A stretch of DNA of 64,000 nucleotides from Ascaphus truei (taxonomy: Eukaryota; Chordata; Amphibia; Anura; Ascaphidae), in NCBI GenBank assembly GCA_036426205.1, contig CM071569.1, forward strand, positions 285,566,418 to 285,630,417, in the 5' to 3' direction. The notes beneath the pieces were generated by a model that saw only the letters and a program-made list of their open reading frames with translations, made no database searches and had not been told where the DNA came from. A program made the translations under genes and the position numbers. This document shows, piece after piece, positions 52,249 through 63,484 of the stretch (position 1 is its first letter; every line of letters begins with the position of its first letter).

Positions 52249-52804
52249 TGCAGCCCCAAAGGTGTGGGGAAAAATCTCTGCAGGAGAACTCTCTCTTCTC
52301 CTCCCTGGTAGATTTCAGTCTCAGTGGAGCAGATGATCTTTATTCAGTCTCTCAATCAATGGCAGTGCACAGCATACACTGACTCAATTCTGATCACTCA
52401 GGTCTTCACCTTTAGGATGTCCCTGGACCTACACTCCCGGCCATCAGGAGCAATCCCAGCTCTTCCCTTACCCCCTGATGGAATAAGAGGAAATGGTTTC
52501 CATCCGCTCCCCTAAGGGAGGGCCTCAAACTGCCAGAGCCCTGACGGCTTGGTTCGGGTAAACCAGTCTCTCTCAATGGTAGAGACAACTGACTAAATGG
52601 AGGATGTGCAGCTCCTTAAGTCAGTTCCAGTAAGAACCAGCCCCCTGTCACTGATTGGACAACAGGCCTGATTGTACTACCTTCTCTGACTCACTGAGCT
52701 GCAAGGTGGGGGGAAAACCCGATTACTCCTGGCAACCCTACCCTTACTAGGGATTATTGCCAGGAGGAGGGCAGACCTATAGTCCAAAACCAGCCAGGGC
52801 TACA
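52249..52804 (-). repeat. LTR-D, minus strand
   Basis: 556 bp from TGTAGCCCTGG at 52804 to GGGGCTGCA at 52249. TGAATAAAGATC (52347-52336) is the poly-A region and two ATTGG/CCAAT motifs lie upstream. The internal region after the primer site is only about 100 bp before the minisatellite, so this is a fragment or solo-type copy. Confidence 0.65.
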
Positions 52805-53648
52805 TATATAAATTAAAACATTTAATAAGTGATGCTTTGGGCTCTGAATGAACTTTTGCACCCTAGAGAGTATTTACATTTTCAGACACATTTTGCTACA
52901 ACTGATGTGTGTATTAAAGAGCATAGCTTTTCCCCCTATAATAAACAGGGACATAGGACCCTAACAAATATTAATATTCCATCTTTTATTTTCATTTCCC
53001 GGGTGGTGGCAGTGTATAGATATGATTGCAATTGAGTAAGGGGTTAATATTAACTCATCGGAGGTACCTTGCGCAGGAGAAAGGTGAGTTGCTAGAGTAG
53101 CCGTGTGTATTAACCCTGGGTGCATACCTATGACACGTGTTCACTCGTGTGCTGTTCGTGACTGTGGTATATGGGGACAGATTTAGGGGAGATGACACTC
53201 ATTTAATTGACCTTTGCAGAGGTGACGCGTGGGATCGCGTGCAAGCGGAGTATTAACCCTTGTCCTGTATACAGGTCGCGGGCTCACAGGTGTGCCGTAC
53301 GTGACAGTCCCTTTAACCCTTGCGCTCCGAACCGTAAAGTAAGGGTGCACCGAGCCGCGCACGCTGATCCGTAAGGATGCACCGAGCCGCGCACGCTGAT
53401 CCCCACAACATTGAAACCGATTGCTGGGGGGGGTGGGGGGCGCGGGGTCTGTGACCGCCTCTTACCTTCTCTCCGGCATCTTCCCATAGCGATGACGTGT
53501 CACCAGGACAAATAGCGACGCGTTGCCAGGACATTGCAGAGATTAGATGCCAGAGACCAGGTGAGAGGAGGAGGTGGGATCTTAAAAAGTTTGCGCACCC
53601 CTACCGTAAAGAAACAAGTGTGCAGGCGCGGACACGGGGACCAGTCAC
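52805..53648. other. Unassigned sequence with a short GC-rich duplication
   Basis: GGGTGCACCGAGCCGCGCACGCTGATCC at about 53343 is repeated at 53375. No gene seen. The 53420-53640 part is CpG-rich. Confidence 0.4.
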
Positions 53649-55183
53649 TGTGACGTAAGGGGATAGGTAACCAGCCTCTCAATAAAGGTCCAGCGCATGA
53701 ATCGTTACCCCTAATCCAGGTATATGAGGCTTCCTAAGTGTTAGCGCGAGCCCAGCAGCTGTCTGCGTATAACCTGTGGTTTGCGACAATAAAGAGTTGA
53801 TGTTCTTGCCTTTCCATGCGTGCCAGCGAGCAGGAATCGCTAGGGCAGGGGTTTCAAGGGGGGGGGGGGGGGGGGATGATGATCTGCGGAAGAATTGTTG
53901 ACAGAATGTGCCTACAGTAGGTAGTTGGGGTCCGGAGTTGTCGGTTCCCCTATAAATGTACCCGGGAATCATGCCCAATTCCCAGATACATGTAGGCACA
54001 TTGTCCCAGCAATATCTCCCCTTGAAAATGCTTGCAGACTCACCGCTAGGGTTCCCCGCTTCAGCATAGCCTAGAAAGGTAAACGGGGCACAGGTATGTA
54101 AAGTGTCCCTGTAACTGTGGGGATCTTTAGGTTAAGGGGGTTACCCAAGTTAGTGTTCAGGTAGCTCAGAACCAGAATTGGGTTGATGGGTATCCCCAAC
54201 CGTAGATAAGGTTGTGGGGGGACTGAGTGTTTGGTGAATAAAGGCTCGTAGATAAAAATGCAGCTTTCTATTGCCCATACCCAGAGACTTGGGAAAGCAT
54301 TACAAGTGTATATTTTATTAATACTGTAACAGTGCTATTATGTACTCTTGTGCACTGTACATGAGCTGGGACTTTCAGAACCAATGTTCCGACAAGCTGC
54401 CAGGGCTACCAAGTTGGTGCCAGAGAGTCTGCTGAACATCGGAGATGAAAGCCACCGGAGGATGCCAGGAGTGTGAAAGCCATTTGGGTAGCCGGGAAGC
54501 GCTCAAGTACCTAGGTTCTGGGAACACAGACAGTGGTCCAGGCTGCCATATGTTCTACCAGACCTGGAGGAGCCCAACCCAGCGCGTGGCATGAGATAGC
54601 CAGGGGCAGAGGTGGCAATCTTGCACATGTCCCTTGGCAATTTCAGATTTCCCGCAGACCCGGCTTTGCTCTGATTGGCTACTGAGAAAGTTCCCACACT
54701 CCGATTGGCTGTAGTATTTTGTGAATGAATCCCCAAATACTATAAGCAATGCCTGAGCCAATGAGAGTTGAGATTTCCGGCGCTAGAACACGGACGGGCT
54801 TTTCAGAAGTGCTCTAGCGCGAATAGCAGAGCAACCGGCTTCAGGGAAGTCTGCCCGGAATATGGTCTCCAAGCCCAGTTTTGCGCGGCCAAGGTCTCAG
54901 AAAGGAGCGTAGCGGTCGCGGTCGGGATTGGGATTGTAAGACGATTATTGTACCAGGACGTTTGGGGCCAAGTCCCGGTCAGGGTAACTCTCTGATTTAG
55001 AGTTCACAGCAGCGAGGAAAGTCTAGTTTTTACCCAAGTCAGTGTGTCTTTTCTTGTGTAGTTTGTGTATCTTTGTGCGTTTGCCTTTTCATGCGAATAA
55101 ATGTACAATTTGTTTCACTTCCCTGTTTTGCTCAATGAAGGATCCGGGTATAAAAGGTGTAAATGCCCGGTCTCCCGTGACAG
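53649..55183 (+). repeat. LTR-A copy iii, plus strand, divergent
   Basis: It starts near TGTGACGTAAGG and ends GGTCTCCCGTGACA at 55183. GACAATAAAGAGTTGATGTT at 53789 corresponds to the AATAAAGATGTATGTGG block of copies i and ii. 54610-55183 matches copy iv. A G run is at 53861-53874. The middle is not alignable by eye. Confidence 0.5.
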
Positions 55184-55924
55184 TCACACCCACTTCAGAG
55201 GTCGTGATCTCATCACCGAGCCCCTTTAACCGCTTACAAAACAGAGCCCACTGTCACACGTGCAATGACGCAGTCACCTTTCCGGATACTCCAGGTAGGT
55301 AAGCGAGTGTAGGCCGTGGGACCCCCTGGGTCATGGAGTGGAGGAAACCAATCCAGGTGACGTTCTTCTGACAGTGACGCTCTGTGGCGGCCGTCCTCAA
55401 AGTCCCTGTATGTTACTATTTTCTACTAGGAATCCCCTTTTTATGCGACTATACTACGCTATTTTGCATGTAAAAGGTTTAACCCTGGAAATGCTGGTAA
55501 TCTCAGGTGTAGGATGTGCCTATACCTAGCAGTGTCTCGGTGACAGAGGAGACTTTGCCAACAAGTATACCCGGACAAGTCTTGTAGTGCCATACATGCC
55601 AGGATGTAACCATTCCCTATACCCTCACTTTGGGGCAGAGATTGCCAGCTCAATGCCACAGGCCCCACTTCTCAACGCATTGAAACTGCGACAGTGAAAG
55701 CACTCAGCCCTGTAACATCTTGTCCATGCTTCAAAGCTAAACGTATGTACAGCTCCGCAAACGCACACTGACAGCCCGGTGAATAACAGCAGAGCGGCAC
55801 GGCCGGCGTTACCCAGCGCTAAAGCATTCACAAGGCGGCCATCTTTCCAGAAGTCCTACAGAAATGTATTCGACGTCAATGTCTCTCCTGCTGAACACCT
55901 CCAGAAGATCTCGCAGGGACATGG
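55184..55924. other. Unassigned sequence
   Basis: No gene recognised. Composition is ordinary, with a GCGGCCATCTT (YY1-like) motif at 55836. Confidence 0.35.
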
Positions 55925-56190
55925 GTAACAAGGAGGGGACGGGGGCAATAAGGGAGCGCTTCTGGGAGGGGTAACAACGAGGGGACGGGGGAAATAAGGG
56001 GGCACTTCTGGCAGGGGTAACAAGGAGGGGACGGGGGAAATAAGAGGGCACTTCTGGCAGGGGTAACAAGGAGGGGACGGGGGAAATAAGGGGGCAATTC
56101 TGGCAGGGGTAACAAGGAGGGGACGGGGGAAATAAGGGGGCACTTCTGGCAGGGGTAACAAGGAGGGGACGGGGGAAATAAGAGGGCACT
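55925..56190 (+). repeat. 46-bp minisatellite, about 6 copies
   Basis: Unit GGGTAACAAGGAGGGGACGG followed by GGGAAATAAGAGGGCACTTCTGGCAG. Minus-strand frames in it are artefacts. Confidence 0.93.
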
Positions 56191-56700
56191 TCACGGGGTC
56201 ACATCGGGAACCTTCACCGCGGGAACATGAGGGCACGGCCGGACCCCCGCACCTCACACGGGGGTCACACCGGGGACCTTCACCCGCGGGAACATGAGCA
56301 CGGCCGGACCCTCCGCACCTCACACGTGGTCATACCGGGGACATTTACCGCGGGAACACACCGGGAACCTTCACCGCGGGAACATGAGGGCACGGCCGGA
56401 CCCTCCGCACCTCACACGGGGTCACACCGGGGACCTTCACCGCGGGAACATGAGGGCACGGCCGGACCCTCCGCACCTCACACCGGGGGTCACACCGGGG
56501 ACCTTCACCGCGGGAACATGAGGGAACGGCCGGACCCTCCGCACCTCACACCGGGGGTCACACCGGGGACCTTCACCGCGGGAACATGAGGGCACGGCCG
56601 GACCCTCCATACCTCACACGGGGTCACACCAGGGACCTTCACCGCGGGAGCATGAGGGCACGGCCGGACCCTCCGCACCCCACACGGGGTCACACCGGGG
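56191..56700 (+). repeat. 66-bp minisatellite, about 7 copies
   Basis: Unit CACCGGGGACCTTCACCGCG plus GGAACATGAGGGCACGGCCG plus GACCCTCCGCACCTCACACG and GGGTCA. CpG-rich, directly next to the previous array. Confidence 0.93.
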
Positions 56701-56999
56701 AACGGAAGCCGCAGTATCTTTCCTGCACAAACACTACAAGGGCAAAGTGAGGAGATATCCGGGGGAGGACCTGGCTTGTTTGGGTCAGGCCACCGCCGGC
56801 ATCCTGTGATGTTCCCAGTGTCTGGGCCTCGGGCCGCTCACTCACACCAAATACTTATTTTTAGCTTTGTAATATACAACACGCCAGAGGCTCCCAGACT
56901 CCGGTCATTACACGGGATTTACAGGGCGTCTCACACAGGACCAAAGAGACCTAATGACAGAGACGTGCTTAATGGCTCCCAGACCCAGGCCCACTCACG
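56701..56999. other. Unassigned sequence
   Basis: Single-copy-looking DNA between arrays. No convincing exon. Confidence 0.35.
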
Positions 57000-57480
57000 G
57001 AGGCAAAGCAACAGGTCTCATGTGAGAGAGAGGCGCACACACACACAGGCACACACACAGGCGCGCACACACACAGGCCAAAGCAACAGGTCTCATGTGA
57101 GAGAGAGGCGCACACACACAGGCACACACACAGGCGCAGGCCCACACACACACACAGGCACACACACACACACAGGCACACACACACAGGCCAAAGCAAC
57201 AGGTCTCATGTGAGAGAGAGGCGCACACACCCACATGTAAATTCGCACACCAGTCTCACACACCTTCACACACACATGTCAACACACATTCCCACACACA
57301 TTCACAACACACACATTCCCCCACACAGCACACACGACATTCCCACACAACATGCACACACACAGTCTTCATCCAATCACAGGTCTCATGTTAGATAGAG
57401 GCGCACACACACAGGTCCTAGCGTCCCACACGCACGAGCACACACACACGACACACCACACAGCACACACACCTGGTGAG
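57000..57480 (+). repeat. CA-rich repeat with a 44-bp core
   Basis: CAAAGCAACAGGTCTCATGT plus GAGAGAGAGGCGCACACACA occurs at about 57005, 57081 and 57192, and a variant at 57379, separated by (CA)n tracts. Confidence 0.88.
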
Positions 57481-57526
57481 AGAATTAGGTACCTGAACGT
57501 CTTGGTGGAGTGTGTTACTGCCCCAT

Positions 57527-59612
57527 CAAGAGAGTGAGTAACATTACTGTGAGTAAGGCAAGGGGGGGTGTGCCGTTTTTTGGGTAACATTACTGTAGGG
57601 AGAGGGGGGTTGTACCTTGAGTTACGACATTAGGTTCTAGGGAGGGGGGTTACTGAATGTAACTATGTTATGTAAGCGTATGGGGGGGGTTACTGATGTA
57701 ACATTACTGTAGCGGAGGGAGGGGGGTTAGTGAGGTAAATACAGCAGGGAGGGGGTTCTGAGGTAACATTACTGTACGTAGGGAGGGGGTTTACTGATGG
57801 TAACATTACTGTAGCGTAGGGAGGGGGGTTAGGAGGTAACTCACGTAGCAGTAGGGAGGGGGGTTACTGGATTGCTGTAGTGAGGGGAGGGAGGGGGGTT
57901 ACGCGGAGGTAACATTTACTGTAGATCGGGAGGGGGGTTAGCTGAGGACATTACTGTAGTGTAGGGAGGGAGAGGGGGTTACGGAGGTAACATTCTGAGC
58001 GTAGGGAGGGGGAGAGGGTGGTTACTGGGTAACATTACTGTAGCGTAGGGAGGGGGTGTTACTGAGTAAGACAATTACTGTAGCTAGGGAGGGGGGGTGT
58101 TACTGAGGTAACATTACAGTAGATCGGGAGGGGGTGGGTTACCTATGTAACATTACTGTAGCGTAGGGAGGGGGGGTGTTACTGAGGTAACATTCTGTTA
58201 GGTTAGGGAGGGGGTGGGAGGCACATTACTGTAGCGCTAGGGAGGGAGAGGGTGGATTACTGAGGTAACATTACTGTAGTCGATAGGGAGGGGGGGGTGT
58301 TCTGATGTAACATATGTGCGTAGGGAGAGGGGGTGTTACTGGGTAACACTTACTGTAGCGTAGGAGGGGGGAGTGTTACTGATAGGTAACATTCTGTAGG
58401 GAGGGAGGGGGGTTAGTGAGGTAACATTACTGTACGCGGAGGGATGGGGGTTACTGAGGTAAACATTACTGTAGCGTAGGGTAGGGGGGGTGTTACTGGT
58501 AACATTACCTGTAGGCGTAGGGAGGGGGGGTGTTACTGAGGTAACATTACTGTAGGGTAGGGAGGGGGGTTAGTGAGGTAACATTACTGTAGCGTAGGGA
58601 TGGGGGTTACTGAGGTAACATTACTGTAGCGTAGGGAGGGAGAGGGGGGTTACTGAGGTAACATTACTGTAGCGTAGGGAGGGGGGGTGTTACTGAGGTA
58701 CATTACTGTAGCGTAGGGAGGGGGGTTTACATGAGGTTTAACATTACTGTAGCGTAGGGAGGGGGGGTGTACTGAGGTAACATTACTGTGGTAGGGAGGG
58801 GGTTTGTGAGTAACTACTGAGCGTAGGGAGGGAGAGGGGGGGTTACTGAGGTACATACTGAAGCGTAGGGAGGGGGGGGTGTTACTGAGGTAACATTACT
58901 GTAGCGTAGGGAGGGGGGGGTGTACTGAGGTAAACATTACTGTAGGTGGGAGGGGGGTTAGTGAGGTAATTACTGTAGGTAGGGAGGGAGGGGTGTTACT
59001 GAGTAACATTTTACTGTAGCGTAGGGAGGGGGGTGTTACTGAGGTAACATTACTGTAGCGTAGGGAGGGGGGTTAGTGAGGTAACATTACTGTAGCGTAG
59101 GGAGGGAGAGGGGGGGTTACTGAGGTAACATTACTGAAGCGTAGGGAGGGGGGGGTGTACTTAGTACATTACTGTAGCGTAGGGAGGGGGGGTTTTACTG
59201 TTTACTGGAGGTAACATTACTGTGCTAGGTAGGGATGGGGGTTATGAGGTACATCGAGTAGGTGGGGTTCTGGGAACATTACTGTAGCGTAGGGAGGGAG
59301 GGGGGTTACTGAGGTAACATTACTGTAGCGTAGGAGGGGGGGTGTTACTGAGGTAACATTACTGTAGCGTAGGGAGGGGGTTAGTGAGTTAACATTACTT
59401 GTAGCGTAGTGGATTGGGGTTGTTACTGAGGGTAAATTTACTGAAGCGTAGGGAGGAGAGGGGGGTACTGAGGTCACATTACTGTAGGCGTAGGGAGGGG
59501 GGTTAGTGAGGTCACATTACTTACGTAGGATGGGAGGGGGAGGGTTACTGAGGTAACATTACTGAAGCGTGAGAGGGAGGGGGGGGTGTTACTGAGGTAA
59601 CATTACTGAAGT
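57527..59612 (+). repeat. 40-bp minisatellite, about 50 copies, indel-rich
   Basis: Unit GTAGGGAGGGGGGTTACTGA plus GGTAACATTACTGTAGC. GTTACTGAGGTAAC in each unit is a short dyad. Unit length varies with the G run, which looks partly like sequencing error. Confidence 0.93.
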
Positions 59613-59769
59613 GTTTAATGGTCCTGTTGAAAGGAAAACAAAGGAAAGATTCCAAGCCATAAAACACGAATGTTCTGCTCGTTAGATTGTAATGAAAGTC
59701 GTGTTAACCAACCAGCACAGATAGCTGCCGCGTGTTCCCGCTGCTCCTAATGGGATCGCGCCTTCATAT

Positions 59770-60125
59770 GAGCACATCAAGTATCACCCAACACACATCA
59801 GTATCCCACCCCCCCCCCCCATACACACACTATAGGTGTCACCCAAAACACATCAGTATCCCCCCGTACACACACAATCGGTATCCATACACACAGGTGT
59901 CACCCAACACACATCAGTATCCCCCCCAATACACACACTAAACAGGTATCAGCCAATATGCATCAGTATCCCCCCCATACACACTACAGGTGTCACCCAA
60001 CACACGTCAGTATCCCCCCCCCCCATACACACACGTGTCACCAGTATCCCCCCCCACACACACTATAGGTGTCACCCAACACACCAGTATCCCCCCCATA
60101 CACGACAGGTGTCACCCAACAACAC
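59770..60125 (+). repeat. 45-bp minisatellite, about 8 copies
   Basis: Unit TATAGGTGTCACCCAACACA plus CATCAGTATCCCCCCCATACACACAC. Irregular spacing, C runs of variable length. Confidence 0.92.
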
Positions 60126-60435
60126 AGTGTCCCTCCTTAGAATGGCGGAGGGTGTTGGGAAGAGGTGGGAGAATGAGCTGCGGTCCAACAGAAACCCATC
60201 TCGAGAAGAGTCTCTGGCCGGACACAGCTGGTGGGCGGCAGGTCAGCCTGAAAGTGACGGTCACCTGCCAATATAATCAGGCCAATTACAGACGGCCATC
60301 TCACCCCCAGCACAGATCTCGTACACCGTAACATCACAGCCGTGAGACCACTTGCTCCCGGGAGGCTCGCTCCTCTCAGACGTCTGCCCAGCTGCCCTCT
60401 AACCTCTGGTCACCTTATTTCCCCCACAGTGCCAC

Positions 60436-60592
60436 CTCTAACCCCGCCCCCCCCCTCACCGAGACTCCCAGGATAAAGCCAAAACCAAACAGTGCCAAGG
60501 GCAACAAGCCACCCCCCCCCCCGGGCTCCCCTGTGCTGAAGAGCTCACCGTCTGCCGGGACAGAACAGGGTTACGCCTTCGTTTGTGCCATA
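60436..60592 (+). CDS. Candidate host exon (proline/lysine-rich), 3' limit unknown
   Basis: A polypyrimidine tract and AG (ACCTTATTTCCCCCACAG, ending 60429) are followed by an open frame of about 45 codons. It contains the balanced, non-repeat-like segments LTETPRIKPKPNSAKGNK and GSPVLKSSPSAGTEQG. The composition resembles a disordered linker of a signalling or cytoskeletal protein. A GG/GTTACG near 60569 could be the donor. The frame continues to the Tc1 insertion at 60593. No family is recognised, and chance cannot be ruled out. Confidence 0.3.
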
Positions 60593-60949
60593 TACAGTTG
60601 GGTCCGGAAGTAATTGGACACCGATACAAGTTTTGTTATTTCGGCTGTGTACCAAAATAAATTCATGTCACAGTTAAATAATGAATATGGGCGTAAAGTG
60701 CCGTCTATCAGCTTTAATTTGAGGGTATTCACACCCAAATTGGAGGAAGGGTTTAGGAATGACATCTCTTTAATATGTAGCCCCCTCTTTTTTAAGGGAC
60801 CAAAAGTAATTGGACAATTGACTCAGAAGCTGTTTCATGGACAGGTGTGGGCTATTCCTTTGTTATTTCATCATCAATTAAGCAGGTAAAAGGTCTGGAG
60901 TTGATTCCAGGTGTGGCATTAGCATTTGGAAGCTGTTGCTGTGAACCCA

Positions 60950-62728
60950 AAACATGCGTCAAAGGAGCTCTCAATGCAAGTGAAACAGGGCCTCCTTAGG
61001 CTAAGGCCCCGCTCCCAGAGTCAGCGCACCTGCGCTGCTGACAGGCGGTGCGCCGAGATACACAGACCGCGATCTGCGGTCTGTAGGGAGCGGCAGCCTG
61101 AGCGGGAGGTGGACGGGAGGTGGGAGGTTTGATCGGGAGGTGGGCGGGAGGTGGGCGGTTTGACAGGGAGGGGGGGCGTGGCTTGAGCGGAGGGACCCGC
61201 TACTCTCCCCCCCCCTCCCTCCACGGACTCGGGCTGGAGCTGTAAGGTAAGTTTAAACACACACACGCAGGCACTCATTCATACACGCGCACACACACAC
61301 ACAGGCAGGCACTCACGCACTCATACACACACACGCGCGCACACACAGGCAGGCACTCACGCACTCACACACACACACAGACAGAGGCAGGCACTCGGGC
61401 ACACACACACACAGGCAGGCACTCACGCACTCAGACACATACACACACAGACAGGCACGCACTCAGACACACACACAGAGAAAGGCACTCACCTGCTTTC
61501 ACTCCACACTCCTCCCCGCTCCCCGAAGCCTCTCCTCCTCCCGAAGCCTCCCCTCCCCATTGGCTCACAGCCACACGCGTCAACGCTAGGAAACACCATT
61601 CTCTGGTGTCTCCAGCGGCTGACGCGCTACAGCGTGTAGTGCTCTGTGCAGCCAGGGGGGACCGGGACCGGCTCGCGAGGATTCCCCTGCTGGTGGGGAA
61701 CTCGCGACCCGCCGCCCGCGCCAACGAGCGCAGCGGGACCGAGGCCTTAGGCTGCAAAAAAAAGGAAAATCCACCAGAGAGATAGCAGGAACATTAGAAG
61801 TGGCCAAATCAACAGTATGATACATTCTGAGGAATAAAGAACGCACTGGTGAGCTCTGCAACACAAAAAGGCCTGGACGTCCACGGAAGACAACAGTGGT
61901 GGATGATCGTAGGATCCTTTCCATGGTAAAGAAAACCCCTTCACAACATCCAGCCAAGTGAAGAACACTCTCCAGGGAGGTAGGCATATCATTATCCAAG
62001 TCTACCATAAAGACAAATACAAATACAGAGGGTTCACCACAAGGTGCAAACCATTCATAAGACTCAAGAATAGAAAGGTCAGATTAGACTTTGCCAAACA
62101 ATATCTAAAAAAAGCCAAGTGCCATTCTGGAACAGGATCTTTGGACAGATGAAACCAAGATCACCTGTACCAGAATGATGGGAAGAAAAAAAAGTATGGA
62201 GAAGCTTGGAACGGCTCATGATCCGAAGCATACCACATCATCGTGTAAACCACGGTGGAGGCACTGTGATGGCATTGGCATGCATGGCTTACAATGTCAC
62301 TGGGTCACTAGGTATTGATGTGACAGGAAGACAGAAGGACCGATATGAAAATTCTGAATGTTAGGGATATATTTGTCTGCTCAGATTCAGCCAAATTCAG
62401 CGAAGTTGATTGGACGGAGCTTCACTTTACAGATGGAGCAATGACCCAAAACAAACTGCGAAAAGCAACCCAGGAGTTTAAGGCAAAGAAGTGGAATATT
62501 CTGCAATGGCCGAGTCAATCACCTGATCTCAACCCGATCGAGCATGCATTTCACTTGCTGAAGACAAAACTTAATGCAGAAATACCCACGAACAACCAAC
62601 AAATGAAGACAGCTGCAGTAAAGGCCTGGCAAAGCATCACAAAGGAGGAAACCCAGCGTTTGGTGATGTCCATGCGTTCCAGACTTCAAGCACTCATTGC
62701 CTGCAAAGGATTCTCGGCAAAGTATTAA
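60950..62728 (+). pseudogene. Tc1 transposase, broken
   Basis: The N-terminus around 60955-61000 (SKELSMQVKQGLLRL) starts the paired-like helix-turn-helix domain and is cut by the insertion. After 61750 scattered frames give TTRCKPFIRLKNRKVRLDFAKQYL (61958-62152), then LWTDETKITLYQNDGKKKVW with the first catalytic Asp near 62145. The second Asp motif is not recognisable (HFTDGAMTQNK). The third block LQWPSQSPDLNPIEHAFHLL (62345-62728 frame) has the catalytic Glu, and the C-terminus ends naturally at GFSAKY. Several frameshifts and stops. Confidence 0.9.
61002..61749. mobile_element. 748-bp TIR element inserted in Tc1
   Basis: Ends TAAGGCCCCGCTCCC and, inverted, TAAGGCCTCGGTCCC. GGC flanks both sides (60999-61001, 61750-61752), and removing the element restores CCTTAGGCTGC, the expected Tc1 sequence. 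It has no transposase. A CA tract with GGCAGGCACTCA units (61257-61490) lies inside. A 3-bp duplication is used by Harbinger/PIF and CMC-type elements; the superfamily is not decided. Confidence 0.75.
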
Positions 62729-62984
62729 AAATGAACATTTTATTTATGATTGTGTTAATTTGTCCAATTGCATTTGAGCCCCTGAAATAAGGGGACTGTG
62801 TATGAAAATGGTTGCAATTCCTAAACGTTTCATACGATATGTTTGTTCAACCCCTTGAATTAAAGCTGAAAGTCTGCACTTCTATTGCATCTCGGTTGTT
62901 TCATTTCAAATCCATTGTGGTGGCGTACAGAGCCAAGATTATGAAAATTGTGTCAGTGTCCAATTATTTCCGGACCCAACTGTA

Positions 62985-63484
62985 TAAACCCTGCATAAAA
63001 CCCAATGGCCCATGTTCTGTCCCCCCCCCCCCACCACTATACAGGAAATCTCCTGTAACCGCTTTGGGGGGAAATATCCAGGAAAATCCCTTTTTTGCTG
63101 GCCCCCAATTTGTGACTTTCTAGGATAAAGTGTTTTGTAACTTCTCCGTGATCTGCGCGGCGTTATAATCCCGCGTACCGCCCCCGGGCGTCACCGTGTC
63201 CCGTGATCGGTGCCCGCAGGACCTCATTAAGAGAACATTTCCATTCACATGGCATTATTCTGCTCACAGATTCCAGGGCTTGGATGCAGATAAAAGCCAC
63301 AGGTACTGTAATTAGGTGGTACTTAGTACTCTGCTGTCCGCGGGCTTCCATGCAGTCGCTCTGCCAAAGCTGGGAAATGCCCTTAAAATGATCAAACAAG
63401 CACATGCAATAAAACAATAAATAGGGTGTTATCTGGCCAAGCGCTTTTCACATGATCACAACTCAAGTATGCAGTACAGTGCAA
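62985..63484. other. Possible single-copy host sequence
   Basis: 63190-63440 has balanced composition, TGGCATTATTCTGCTCAC, GTAATTAGGTGG (homeodomain-like TAATTA) and AAATGATCAAACAAGC, with no repeat features. It could be host intergenic or regulatory DNA. No coding frame is convincing. Confidence 0.35.

Larger units (their letters stand above)
60595..62982 (+). mobile_element. Tc1 transposon with long inverted repeats, interrupted
   Basis: Ends CAGTTGGGTCCGGAAGTAAT and its complement, each flanked by TA (60593-60594, 62983-62984). The TIRs are about 200 bp (60595-60815 and 62765-62982). The transposase region is broken. A 748-bp second element (61002-61749) lies in the 5' part. Without it the element would be about 1.64 kb, normal for Tc1. 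Confidence 0.93.

Noticed and set aside
51312..52336. Long frames of 262 and 156 codons across the 31-bp minisatellite
   Set aside because: Translated repeat with heavy Gln/Gly/Glu periodicity; it begins in a LINE fragment read out of frame.
55809..56323. Minus-strand frames of 126 and 155 codons rich in Pro/Ser/Leu
   Set aside because: They are translations of the 46-bp and 66-bp minisatellites.
57527..59612. Degenerate telomere repeat
   Set aside because: Units contain GTAGGG but no TTAGGG periodicity; the unit is about 40 bp.
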